A stretch of 64,000 nucleotides of DNA from Bradyrhizobium manausense (lineage in GTDB: Bacteria; Pseudomonadota; Alphaproteobacteria; Rhizobiales; Xanthobacteraceae): assembly GCF_018131105.1 (NCBI RefSeq), contig NZ_JAFCJI010000004.1, positions 1 to 64,000 on the forward strand, read 5' to 3'. This document shows, in pieces, positions 1 through 8,120 of this stretch. The first letter of the stretch is position 1. Every line of letters starts with the position of its first letter. The notes under the pieces are model-generated. The model did no database searches, was not told the origin of the DNA, and saw only the letters and a list, made by a program, of their open reading frames with translations. The position numbers and the translations under genes are program-made.

Positions 1-116
1 AGCGCTGCAATCTTCTTGTCGTCCTTGTCGACGCAGGTGACGTCGTGACCGAAATCCGCAAAGCAGGCTCCGGACACAAGTCCAACATAGCCCGTGCCGA
101 TCATCGCGATTCGCAT
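1..116 (-). CDS. UDP-glucose 6-dehydrogenase, N-terminal fragment
   Basis: Only the first 38 codons are inside the window; the gene runs off the left edge. The start is an ATG at 116 and the protein opens with MRIAMIGTGYVGLVSGAC, a GxGxxG Rossmann nucleotide-binding loop followed by a CFADFGHDV and CVDKD segment. This is the hallmark N-terminus of the UDP-glucose/GDP-mannose dehydrogenase family, which oxidises UDP-glucose to UDP-glucuronate with NAD. The choice of UDP-glucose rather than GDP-mannose is inferred from the next gene upstream, a UDP-glucuronate 4-epimerase, which would use the product to give UDP-galacturonate. It is the last visible gene of a leftward polysaccharide operon, separated from the epimerase by 279 nt. 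Confidence 0.88.
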   Translation of the reverse strand, partial: MRIAMIGTGYVGLVSGACFADFGHDVTCVDKDDKKIAA

Positions 117-395
117 GAAAAACTCTTTCCGTTGAAGACGGATGTTCCACTGAACACCCTAGACCATTTCTCTATCCGGTCGCACGCCCAACATTAGGGC
201 AGCCTGCTTCGCGAACCGAACAAACCTTAAACGATGCGCGTGACAGGCAACCGATCGAACATGGCGGCCTGATCGCGGAGATCCACCTCGTGCCGGTCCA
301 TTGTGACGAAACAGTGCACCGCGCGTGGCGATGTCCCGTCGAGCGGGTCGCTCGTCGCAAATTTCGACGAGTTCCACAAGCGTCAGAAGTGACGA
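117..395. other. Intergenic leader between epimerase and UDP-sugar dehydrogenase
   Basis: 279 nt separate two genes of the same leftward direction. The only frame of any size is a 72-codon arginine-rich ORF without a recognisable domain, which I do not call. The length would allow a separate promoter for the dehydrogenase gene, but I see no convincing terminator or promoter boxes. Confidence 0.4.
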
Positions 396-1520
396 TCACA
401 CGCCGTGGTACTTCCGGTACCATTCGACGAAACGAGCGAGCCCTTCCGCGATCGAGGTCGACGGCGAGAAACCGACGTCGCGCTGGAGGGCGGAAATGTC
501 GGCGCGCGTCTCGAGCACGTCGCCGGCCTGCATCGGCAGGAGCTCGCGGATCGCAGGCTTGCCGATGATCTTCTCGAGCGTCTCGACGAACTGGAGCAGC
601 TTCACCGACTTGTTGTTGCCGATGTTGTAGACGCGATACGGCGCATAGCTCGACGAATTTTCCGGCGCTTCCGCGTTCCACGCGGGATTTGGCGCAGCAG
701 GCCGATCGAGGGTGCGGATCACGCCTTCGACGATGTCGTCGACATAGGTGAAGTCGCGCCACATATCGCCATGATTGAAAATCCTGATCGGCTCATTGGC
801 AAAGATCGCACGCGTGAACAGCCACGCGGCCATGTCGGGCCGACCCCACGGACCGTAGACCGTGAAGAAACGAAGACCGGTCACGGGCAGCTTGTGAACA
901 TGCGCAAAAGTATGCGCCATCAGCTCGTTGGCCTTCTTGCTCGCGGCATAAAGGCTGACCGGATGGTTGACCGATTGCTCGGTCGAGTACGGCAAGGTGC
1001 GATTGGCGCCATAGACCGAGCTCGACGATGCATAGACGAGATGCGCCAGGCCATGGCGCCGGCCGGCTTCGAGCACGGTGACGAAGCCGTCGCAATTGGC
1101 ACGGATGCTGGTGATGGGGTCGTCGATCGAGGCGCGGACGCCCGGCTGCGCCGCGAGATGGACGACCCGATCGGGCGCGACTTCATCGAAGACGCGTATC
1201 ACCGCGGCAAAATCAGCCAGGTCGATTTCGTGGAAGCTAAATCCGGGACGATGCCTGAGCGTTTCGAGGCGCGCGCGCTTCAGCGCCGGATCGTAATACG
1301 GCGTGAACGCGTCGACGCCTACGACCTGTTCGCCACGGGCCAGCAGTCGTTCGCAAACATGCATTCCGATAAAGCCGGCAGCGCCAGTAACCAGCACAGG
1401 GGCCAAGGCCAAACTCTCCGCTGTTTCGTTCTTCTGCACTGCAATGCCAGACTGGGCCGGCGGAGGCAAGGCTTCAAACCTTCGTGCCGTCGCGTCGGAA
1501 AGCGACGCGCTCGGCGACAT
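396..1520 (-). CDS. UDP-glucuronate 4-epimerase (NAD-dependent epimerase/dehydratase)
   Basis: Extended SDR protein of 374 aa. The TGAAGFIG dinucleotide-binding loop lies near residues 45-52, a serine run (SSSS) near 165-168, and the catalytic YAASK (Tyr191, Lys195) follows at the usual distance. The RFFTVYGPWGRPDMA segment is typical of UDP-glucuronate 4-epimerases (LpsL/GAE group), which interconvert UDP-glucuronate and UDP-galacturonate. The neighbouring UDP-glucose dehydrogenase gene would supply the substrate. About 43 residues precede the Rossmann loop, longer than usual for the family, so translation could begin further in; I chose the ATG at 1520 over a TTG one codon upstream. The gene follows the membrane-anchored unknown protein after only 7 nt, so the two are co-transcribed. 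The substrate assignment is an inference from subfamily motifs and context. Confidence 0.88.
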   Translation of the reverse strand: MSPSASLSDATARRFEALPPPAQSGIAVQKNETAESLALAPVLVTGAAGFIGMHVCERLLARGEQVVGVDAFTPYYDPALKRARLETLRHRPGFSFHEIDLADFAAVIRVFDEVAPDRVVHLAAQPGVRASIDDPITSIRANCDGFVTVLEAGRRHGLAHLVYASSSSVYGANRTLPYSTEQSVNHPVSLYAASKKANELMAHTFAHVHKLPVTGLRFFTVYGPWGRPDMAAWLFTRAIFANEPIRIFNHGDMWRDFTYVDDIVEGVIRTLDRPAAPNPAWNAEAPENSSSYAPYRVYNIGNNKSVKLLQFVETLEKIIGKPAIRELLPMQAGDVLETRADISALQRDVGFSPSTSIAEGLARFVEWYRKYHGV

Positions 1521-1527
1521 CAAGCAG

Positions 1528-2304
1528 TCAGCTGCGCTGGCTTGCGGATACAGGAAAGCAGGGATGCGAAATCACGAGTCCGCGATCCTGAGCGTACCGG
1601 CGAAACACCTGGCGTACTTCTTCCGGTTGGCTACACATCTTGTCCAGCAACACCGCCCGCGTTGCCGCGGGCGTGCCCTGATAGATGACAACGGCCGTCG
1701 GAAGCTGTCGGGCGCCGACTATGTCGACGAAGTCATTGAGCGTCTGCTGCCTGAGCTTTTCAGGCAGGAAGTTGTATGCCCGCAACGCAAGTGGCGCGCG
1801 GAACAGCTGCACCCACATCTCGTGTGGTGCGAACGCGTAGGACTGGGTCAAATAGGAAATGGCGTTTGGACCAAAGCCGAGCGTGCGCGTTTCCGCCCAA
1901 TAGAGCGCCAACCAGCCTATCGATTCCGACGGTGAGCAGCCGATGAGCTGCCTGGCGGCATCCGTGACGTTCGGCAGCCTCGTATCCATGGCCGCCGCGT
2001 CGCCGGCTTCAAAGGCATTGCTCAACAGCCGGAGCTGGATCAGGAGCACATTGCGCCTCAGCTTCGGATCGCAAAGCCCCTCCGCGTCGGTCCTGACCCG
2101 GGTCACGATCCGGTCGAGCGCCGCGCTGTCGTAGCGCTCGCCGCGCATCAAGTGCGACGCGATATCCTGCAAGGTCGGTCGGAACGTGTAGCTTGCGACC
2201 GATGTCAGCCAAACGAGTGCCATCACCACGAGGACGGCATTCAGAATGGCGGCCGAGATCACCACCGGCCGCCGCGCAACACGCGATGCGTCAGCGCTGC
2301 TCAA
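1528..2304 (-). CDS. Unknown membrane-anchored protein of polysaccharide operon
   Basis: A 258-aa protein with one transmembrane helix near residues 14-37 (VVISAAILNAVLVVMALVWL) and a long, helix-rich remainder that should face the periplasm. The soluble part has spaced alanine/leucine-rich helical segments that could be TPR-like, but no motif is certain. I do not recognise a named family. The start is a TTG that overlaps the 3' end of the Wzz-kinase gene by 14 nt; no Shine-Dalgarno sequence is visible, so translation may be coupled to the kinase gene or may begin at one of the in-frame GTG codons near 2265. Its place between the chain-length kinase and the epimerase suggests a role in assembly or export of the polymer (inference). 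Confidence 0.75.
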   Translation of the reverse strand: MSSADASRVARRPVVISAAILNAVLVVMALVWLTSVASYTFRPTLQDIASHLMRGERYDSAALDRIVTRVRTDAEGLCDPKLRRNVLLIQLRLLSNAFEAGDAAAMDTRLPNVTDAARQLIGCSPSESIGWLALYWAETRTLGFGPNAISYLTQSYAFAPHEMWVQLFRAPLALRAYNFLPEKLRQQTLNDFVDIVGARQLPTAVVIYQGTPAATRAVLLDKMCSQPEEVRQVFRRYAQDRGLVISHPCFPVSASQRS

Positions 2305-4495
2305 TGTAGTAGTCAGAGTAATGTCGTCCCTTATACGACTCGATCCGCTTCAACGTTTTCGGATTGGCCCTATTGAGAACGACTCCGACGATCTTGTTCT
2401 TGAAGACGTCCAGGTCCGTGAGCGACTCGTGGACCGCCGCCCGGCGTGTCTTGCCCCATTCGACGACGTAGACGATGGCGTCGATCAAGTGCCCAGCCGC
2501 CCTGGCGTCCGTCACCGGCAGCACGGGCGCCAGATCCATGAAGATATAGTCATACTGCTTGCGGGCGGACCGGAGGAAATCCGCCATCGCGGGAGAAGCG
2601 AGCAGATCGGCGGAATTCACCAATCTTGTCTGCACGACCGAGGGCAGGAAATTCAGCTTCGAGTGGCGATCGACCTGGACATGCCGCTCGAACTGGTCCG
2701 GCTCCGAAAGAGCCTCGACCAATCCGGTCCTGGCACCGGGAGCAAGCTTGCGCGTCAAAGCCTGCGTGTGCAGGTCGCCGTCGATCAGCAACGTGCGATG
2801 TCCCGTGAGCGAGGCGAGATGAGCAAGGTTGGCCGCGACCGTCGTCTTGCCTTCCTTCGGCAGCGACGACACGATCGCGATGACATTCGTCTCTCTCGAC
2901 AAACGAGCAAGGTCGACCGCCGTTTTCACATTGCGCAGCGTCTCTGCGTAGCGCGAGAACGGATGCTCCAGGGCATACCGGGCGAGGGCTGCGTCCGAAG
3001 AAACACCATCCAACCCATCCGAATGAACTTCAGGCAGCGTCCCGAGGCACTGAAGCGCAGTCTCGCCCTCCACTTCCAGGGGTGTTCGCAGCACCTCGGT
3101 CAGCAGCTCCTTGGCTACGGCGCCACCGACGCCGAAACACAGCCCGCCGACCAGCCCGCCGAGCAGGAGCAGACCGATCCTCGGCCAGCTCTTCTTGTCG
3201 GGCTTTTGTGCCGTGCTGATGATCCGCGCTTCGCTGATCGGGAAGCTCTGGTTCTGCGTGGCCTCCTGCAGCTGCTGGAGGAAATTATTGTACAGGGTCC
3301 GATAGGTATCGGCGGCGCTTTCGAGATTGCGCAGCTTCACCTGGGCCTGGCTCGCGCTGCTGGATTCACTGACGAGCTTGTTCAGATCGCCGTCAAGAGA
3401 GTTCTCCCGGCTACGCGCAATCTCGTAATCGCTCTTGTAGGCATCCGCGATCCGCTTGACTTCATCCTTGATGGCCCGCTTCAGCTCCTGCATTCGCGAA
3501 GCCAGGTTGACCGATGCCTGGTGATCCTTGCCGTACTTGCTGGACCAGTCGGCATATTGAGCGGCGAGATCAAGATATTGTGCGCGCAGACGCGTGATCA
3601 CGGTATTGTTCAGCGCGTCGGTGACGGTGGGCTGGGCGAGATCCTGATCCGTGATCGCATTGATCCGGTCGAGGCGCGCCTTGGCCTCGGCCGTGGCGGC
3701 CCGGGCCTGAATCAGCTGCGTATTGACGTCGGACAATTGCTGCTCACTCATGAGCCCCTTGCTGGTTCCGACGATATTGTTTTCGGACTTGAAGGTCTGG
3801 ACCGCGCGGTCGGCGTCCATGGCCTGCTGTTGCAACTCCCCGCTGCGCCGCTGCAACCACTCGCTGGCCCGTTTGGTCGACTGATATTTGGCCTCGAGCA
3901 CGCCGACCATATATTGGTCAGCCAACGCGTTGGCGATGCGCGCCGCCTTGTCCGGCTCCGTCGACTTGAACGACAGCGTCAGAACGTAGGTCACGCCGAC
4001 CCGTTCCACCTTCAGATTCTTCTTGATGGCGGCAACGACCGCCCGCTTGACGAAGTCCTGGGACTCGGGCTCGGCAAGTCCAAGCGCGCTGACGACGGCG
4101 CCGATCATGTGAGAGAGCAGGTTGCCTTCGACATACTCGGGGTCGCTCGTCAGCTTCATCGACTCGACGACCGACCGGATGATGTCGTCGGATGACAGAA
4201 TTTCAACCTGGCTTTCCACAAAGCCGGGATCGATGAGGGTGCTATTGGCGTCCGTGGATTTGCTCAGAATCTGCGCCTGGCGCGTGTCCACGAGAATGCT
4301 GGTGGAGGCGGTGTAGTAAGGGGTGGCCGTCAGCGAATACGCCACGACCAGGGCGAGACAGCAGCCCACGACGGTGGCAATCAGGGGCCACTGCCGACGA
4401 ATGATATCCACCGCGCGCTCGAACGTCAGCACGGCCGTGTTGAACGGGAACGTCAGAGGCTGGCCAGGCTCAAAGTTGCTGCGAGGCTGATACAT
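2291..4495 (-). CDS. Polysaccharide co-polymerase/tyrosine autokinase (Wzz-BY-kinase fusion)
   Basis: A 734-aa inner-membrane protein of the Wzc/ExoP type that sets polymer chain length and works with the Wza-type exporter. A Wzz domain begins near residue 20 with a first transmembrane helix near 37-55; a long coiled-coil periplasmic region spans roughly 190-410; a second helix lies near 440-460. The cytoplasmic BY-kinase domain has Walker A at 543-552 (SSLPKEGKTT), Walker A' at 568-574 (TLLIDGD) and Walker B near 651-655 (IFMDL). The C-terminus carries Tyr721, Tyr726, Tyr729 and Tyr730, which would be the autophosphorylation cluster. Full fusion of both domains, as in Gram-negative bacteria, is intact. 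It lies in the leftward operon ten bases downstream of a small secreted-protein gene. Confidence 0.93.
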   Translation of the reverse strand: MYQPRSNFEPGQPLTFPFNTAVLTFERAVDIIRRQWPLIATVVGCCLALVVAYSLTATPYYTASTSILVDTRQAQILSKSTDANSTLIDPGFVESQVEILSSDDIIRSVVESMKLTSDPEYVEGNLLSHMIGAVVSALGLAEPESQDFVKRAVVAAIKKNLKVERVGVTYVLTLSFKSTEPDKAARIANALADQYMVGVLEAKYQSTKRASEWLQRRSGELQQQAMDADRAVQTFKSENNIVGTSKGLMSEQQLSDVNTQLIQARAATAEAKARLDRINAITDQDLAQPTVTDALNNTVITRLRAQYLDLAAQYADWSSKYGKDHQASVNLASRMQELKRAIKDEVKRIADAYKSDYEIARSRENSLDGDLNKLVSESSSASQAQVKLRNLESAADTYRTLYNNFLQQLQEATQNQSFPISEARIISTAQKPDKKSWPRIGLLLLGGLVGGLCFGVGGAVAKELLTEVLRTPLEVEGETALQCLGTLPEVHSDGLDGVSSDAALARYALEHPFSRYAETLRNVKTAVDLARLSRETNVIAIVSSLPKEGKTTVAANLAHLASLTGHRTLLIDGDLHTQALTRKLAPGARTGLVEALSEPDQFERHVQVDRHSKLNFLPSVVQTRLVNSADLLASPAMADFLRSARKQYDYIFMDLAPVLPVTDARAAGHLIDAIVYVVEWGKTRRAAVHESLTDLDVFKNKIVGVVLNRANPKTLKRIESYKGRHYSDYYIEQR

Positions 4496-4504
4496 GTTGC
4501 ACTT

Positions 4505-5032
4505 TTATCGCGGAATCTCGAGGGGAAGCGGAACGGGCGCGAATGGATCGACGACGTCGGTGTTCCACTCGCCGGTGAACAATGGATTGGACCGATTTGC
4601 CGGGGCGCTTTGTACCGGAAGTTGCGGCGACGTGTCAGAATCAACCGAAGCATAGCCCGCGCTCACGGAGGAGTCTTGCAAGCGCTGCTTGAAGTCGATG
4701 ATGCTTTGCACGGCCTTCGGATCGACAGGACCACAGTGCTGCGCGGCGCGAGCGAGCCCACGACCGATCGCGGCGCGATTCGACGCAGGCGTGATCTGCA
4801 CCAGCTTTTTGATCGCGGGTAACAGAGTCGGATCGCTCGCCAGATACTCGGTCACCTTCTGCTCGATCTTGGATCGATCATTCTTCGCGTACTTCAACAG
4901 ATGGTCCGGATCGTCGGAGAACAAGCGAAGCTCCAGAGACGGAGTTCGCAAGAGCAGCGGCAAACAGCCAGTCGCCGCGGCCGGTGCGAGACCGACCACG
5001 GCGAAAAAAATCGCAAGCACAAAGCGCGCCAT
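4505..5032 (-). CDS. Small secreted protein, paralogue of the 5899-6531 product
   Basis: A 175-aa protein with a clear N-terminal signal peptide (MARFVLAIFFAVVGLAPAAA), so periplasmic or exported. I know no named family for it. Residues about 38-105 align by eye with the product of 5899-6531: both share an F-x-D-x-P-x-x-LL start, a D-x-x-K step, and a block with NRAAIGRGLARAAQHC here against NRAIGAGLGTAAATC there. The C-terminal third is proline- and serine-rich and unrelated between the two. It ends ten bases before the Wzz-kinase gene, and the LapG-type protease gene lies between it and its paralogue. A role in polymer assembly or in controlling the protease is inference only. Confidence 0.78.
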   Translation of the reverse strand: MARFVLAIFFAVVGLAPAAATGCLPLLLRTPSLELRLFSDDPDHLLKYAKNDRSKIEQKVTEYLASDPTLLPAIKKLVQITPASNRAAIGRGLARAAQHCGPVDPKAVQSIIDFKQRLQDSSVSAGYASVDSDTSPQLPVQSAPANRSNPLFTGEWNTDVVDPFAPVPLPLEIPR

Positions 5033-5174
5033 TATGTGGGTTCACGCAAGGTGAACCAGGATCCACAACGCCAGGAAGTCAACTGATGTCACCGTTAGTG
5101 TCTGTCCGAGAACGCTCGCTTAACAGACAAATACGGCAAGTGTTTGTGCGTTGCAAAAAAGATTTGTGTCTGGT

Positions 5175-5795
5175 CTAGTTGGAGCCGTCCTTCGCGCTGC
5201 CAAGTTCGGCAAAATCGCGGTGATCCTGCTTCGCAATGGACACCCAGAAGCGGGGATTCTCACCCGACTCCATCGACACCCACTGATAGTCGACCGCGCC
5301 CCACTTCCGAACCTCCGCGGCGAGATTGTCCAAAATATAGTCACCGTCTTGCAGGCGCGCGACGAGCACCAGATGGCCTCCGGCCGGCGCATAGACGACC
5401 GCCAAACGCAGAGCGCTCGCCGGCAATCCACGCGCGATGAGCATATGCCGCTTGGTCACCGCATAGTCATTGCAGTCACCGGACGCCGGCGAGATCGCCC
5501 AGCGCGCCAGGATCGGGTCCGTCGATTTGGCCTGCGGATGAATGCTCTGGTTCGCCGTCGCGTTGACCTCGGCCAACATCGCGAAGGCCTCATCGCGTGC
5601 CGGCAACTGCGCTTCCGAGGAACTCGGTTCGCACTCCGCGGGGTTGTTCATGCAGAACTTCACGAACTGGAGCGGAGCGAGAACGTTCTGCGCCTCCTTC
5701 AGGAATGCCCCCGAAGGCGCCGTCGCCTGCTCAGCCGCGTAGCACGGCATTGACAGCCCCACGACGAGCCAAGCCGCAATCAGATGCCGTTTCAT
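5175..5795 (-). CDS. Periplasmic LapG-type (BTLCP) transglutaminase-like cysteine protease
   Basis: A 206-aa protein starting at the ATG at 5795, which directly opens a signal peptide ending near PCYAAEQA; a longer frame upstream lacks one and is not used. The catalytic triad of the bacterial transglutaminase-like cysteine proteinase family is visible: Cys108 in SGDCNDYAV, His141 in GGHLVLVA and Asp156 in YILDN. The best-known member, LapG, cuts large biofilm adhesins in the periplasm and is controlled by a c-di-GMP receptor (LapD). No LapD- or LapA-like gene is in the window. It sits in a polysaccharide operon between two paralogous secreted proteins, which may be its partners or substrates (inference). 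The family call is firm and the substrate is unknown. Confidence 0.88.
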   Translation of the reverse strand: MKRHLIAAWLVVGLSMPCYAAEQATAPSGAFLKEAQNVLAPLQFVKFCMNNPAECEPSSSEAQLPARDEAFAMLAEVNATANQSIHPQAKSTDPILARWAISPASGDCNDYAVTKRHMLIARGLPASALRLAVVYAPAGGHLVLVARLQDGDYILDNLAAEVRKWGAVDYQWVSMESGENPRFWVSIAKQDHRDFAELGSAKDGSN

Positions 5796-5898
5796 CACCA
5801 CCTCCAACGAAACACTCGATGGATAGAACGTGTAGTGTCGAAACTTCTCAGCCTGATTGCGCAATTTCGTAAAATTGCACCGAAACGAAGGATAGCCT

Positions 5899-6531
5899 TC
5901 AGTTCGTCGGGCTGATGGGCGCAAGGGTGTTGGTGGATGCGCTCGATGCCGCTGTGAAGAAAGTCGCCGTTGCCGGCGGCGAGGCCGTTGAAAAAGTTGT
6001 GGTATCGGAAGTACTTGTTCCCCCCGCCGACTGAGGCGCTGCTGACCCGCGCCCCCCTCCGACGACGGATTCACCGTTGGGGTCAGACCCCGGAACAGCG
6101 TTGGTCGGAACATCTCCCGTGATGCTTTCGAAGGACTGAATTAGCTCGCTATTCTCGCTTCTCAGGACCGCTTCCTGGATCAACATTGCGGTCGCCGGAT
6201 GCGACACGACGCAGGTTGCTGCGGCGGTCCCGAGCCCTGCGCCGATTGCGCGATTTTGACTCGGCGAACTGGCCCCCGATAACGACCGGATTCCCTCCAA
6301 CGTTTCGGGGCGCATTGTCGCGAAGTCTCGAATGGTTGCCGAAAGCTTGCCCTCGTCACCCTCCGGGTAACTGCTGAGCAAGCCCGTCGGGTTGTCGAGA
6401 AATTGTGTTGCCCGCTCGGCACTCATCCCGGCGGCGAGAGGCGCGCATGAAACATCGACCGCAGTCGCTGCGCGAGACAATGACGGCTCAAGCAAAAAGG
6501 GAACCAAAAGCAGCCATACTCTAACCTTCAT
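5899..6531 (-). CDS. Small secreted protein with Ser/Thr-rich tail, paralogue of the 4505-5032 product
   Basis: A 210-aa protein with a signal peptide (residues 1-22, ending SLSRAATA). Residues about 40-110 are homologous by eye to the 4505-5032 product, including NRAIGAGLGTAAATC. The last 70 residues are low-complexity, rich in Ser, Thr, Ala and Gly, a composition common in exported or surface-exposed tails. A GAGG Shine-Dalgarno-like sequence lies upstream of the ATG at 6531. It is the second gene of the leftward operon and is followed by the cysteine protease gene. No named family is recognised. Confidence 0.75.
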   Translation of the reverse strand: MKVRVWLLLVPFLLEPSLSRAATAVDVSCAPLAAGMSAERATQFLDNPTGLLSSYPEGDEGKLSATIRDFATMRPETLEGIRSLSGASSPSQNRAIGAGLGTAAATCVVSHPATAMLIQEAVLRSENSELIQSFESITGDVPTNAVPGSDPNGESVVGGGRGSAAPQSAGGTSTSDTTTFSTASPPATATFFTAASSASTNTLAPISPTN

Positions 6532-6609
6532 TTTGGCGACCTCTTTTCGAATTTCTTACGTGCAGAAGTCTCATTCGTATAAGCGAATTCGCCAAAGGGG
6601 TGAACACAT

Positions 6610-8061
6610 TTAAGAAGTGGTGAATTGGCGCGGCGGACGCTCCAGTGTCGAGATCGACTGCGCCAGACCACATCCCACAATCGCCGCGAATAACGTTGCA
6701 AAGCCCGTTACTTGCACCGAAAAATCGACGCATGAATGCAAAGCTCCGAGCAGAAACACGGCGGCACCCGTGGCTGGCATATAATTGTCACGTCGTCTTG
6801 CGAAACTGCCGAAGACCATTCGTCCGAAGAACATTGCTGAGAGACCACACACAAGGATCGTCAAAGGAATGCCCGCGGAGACCAACATCTCGAGCGGGGT
6901 ACTGTGGGCCTTGTCCCAGATTCCCTGACTTCCAAGATCTGCCGCCCGGAACTCAGGAAATGCTGCCTCGAAATTGCCCAGCCCCCAACCGAACAGCTCG
7001 TGGCCCCTCAGCATATCAAATGACGTTCGATAGACCTCGAGCCGCCGCGGGTCCCCCATCCCGAACATGCCGACGCGGCTGCTTGCAATTCCACCGATCA
7101 CAAAAAAAACCATGATGGCGGCGATAGTCACTGTTCCCGCGGCCAGCCAGTAGCGCTTCAACTGGTCTCGATATTGCATCAAGTGCAGATTGGCCAGGAA
7201 GGCGAGACCAAGGAGAGTGAGAAGAACGCCGGCGCGCGACCCCGTCATGCCAACGGCCGTGAGACATGCAACAAGGCCCGAACAAAGAGCGACGGGATGA
7301 TCGACAAACGAGTGCCGAACCTGTGGAGCGCTTCGCCGCGAAAACCATGTGTCGGACGACAATGCCAACAATCGACCGAGGAACAACACCGCACAGCAGC
7401 CCCAAAAAGCCGCCGCCGTATTTCGATTGACGAACGTTCCGGTCGCGAACGAGAGATAATATTCCTTGGTCCGCCACAGGAGCTTCGCAGGAGCAAGAAG
7501 CTGTGCAGCGATGCCGTAGACAGCATAGGCAAAACCAGCATATGCAGTCGCCTTCAGCAGAGATCTCGCAGCCTTCTCGTCCGTCGCGATCAAATAGGCC
7601 CGCACGAGCACCAGGGCAAAGAGCAGGCAAGGGCCGAACGCCACCCACGGGACTGAAGCTGTCACAGAAACGCGATCCGGCAGCGTCAGCCCGGCAAACT
7701 TCCGGGCCACATCCCACGCCGGACTGGCGAATTCGACACCGATTCCGGGCCAGATCTGAAATACCGCCAACGCGCAGGTGAATAGCAGGATGATGATCGT
7801 CGAGCCCAGGATCCAGAGATCTCCGCGACACAGGCGCGACAGGTCAGCTGTCATGAGGCTGACAACCAGGAGCGCGGTCCATATCCAGACCCAGATCAGA
7901 TCGACGGAGCCGAATGGCAGCGGCGCCACCAAGACGACAAAAAGCGCAATAAACTGAGATATCCGGTGCACAGCAGCAGTTTCTATTTGGACGCCAGACG
8001 AACGACCGTCAGCCGGTTGGGCCTGCCGCGCGGAATGAACAAAATCGACGCCATGTGCCAC
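6610..8061 (-). CDS. O-antigen ligase/polymerase-like membrane protein (Wzy/WaaL family)
   Basis: A roughly 483-aa integral membrane protein with about ten hydrophobic helices starting at SQFIALFVVLVAPLPFGSV. The large periplasmic loop and the downstream segment GWGLGNFEAAFPEF, followed by the KAHSTPLEMLVSAG stretch, are typical of the Wzy_C/O-antigen ligase family (G-x-G near an H in the loop). Such proteins polymerise repeat units or transfer polymer to an acceptor. There is no ATG between a distal one at 8184, which would overlap the divergent gene, and the first helix; I therefore chose a GTG at 8061, which is uncertain. It is the first gene of the leftward operon and lies divergent from a second polymerase-like gene. 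Confidence 0.83.
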   Translation of the reverse strand: MAHGVDFVHSARQAQPADGRSSGVQIETAAVHRISQFIALFVVLVAPLPFGSVDLIWVWIWTALLVVSLMTADLSRLCRGDLWILGSTIIILLFTCALAVFQIWPGIGVEFASPAWDVARKFAGLTLPDRVSVTASVPWVAFGPCLLFALVLVRAYLIATDEKAARSLLKATAYAGFAYAVYGIAAQLLAPAKLLWRTKEYYLSFATGTFVNRNTAAAFWGCCAVLFLGRLLALSSDTWFSRRSAPQVRHSFVDHPVALCSGLVACLTAVGMTGSRAGVLLTLLGLAFLANLHLMQYRDQLKRYWLAAGTVTIAAIMVFFVIGGIASSRVGMFGMGDPRRLEVYRTSFDMLRGHELFGWGLGNFEAAFPEFRAADLGSQGIWDKAHSTPLEMLVSAGIPLTILVCGLSAMFFGRMVFGSFARRRDNYMPATGAAVFLLGALHSCVDFSVQVTGFATLFAAIVGCGLAQSISTLERPPRQFTTS

Positions 8062-8120
8062 CTTCTGCCCCAGACACTTCCGTCGTTGAAGACACAAAGC
8101 ATTTAACGGAAGCCTTCTCG

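Noticed and set aside
159..377. 72-codon minus-strand frame in the gap before the dehydrogenase gene
   Set aside because: Arg-rich, no domain and no ribosome site.
2246..4195. Long open frame of 649 codons on the plus strand
   Set aside because: It is the antisense of the Wzz-kinase gene, Arg/Gly/Leu-rich and without any domain; the minus-strand frame has all kinase motifs.
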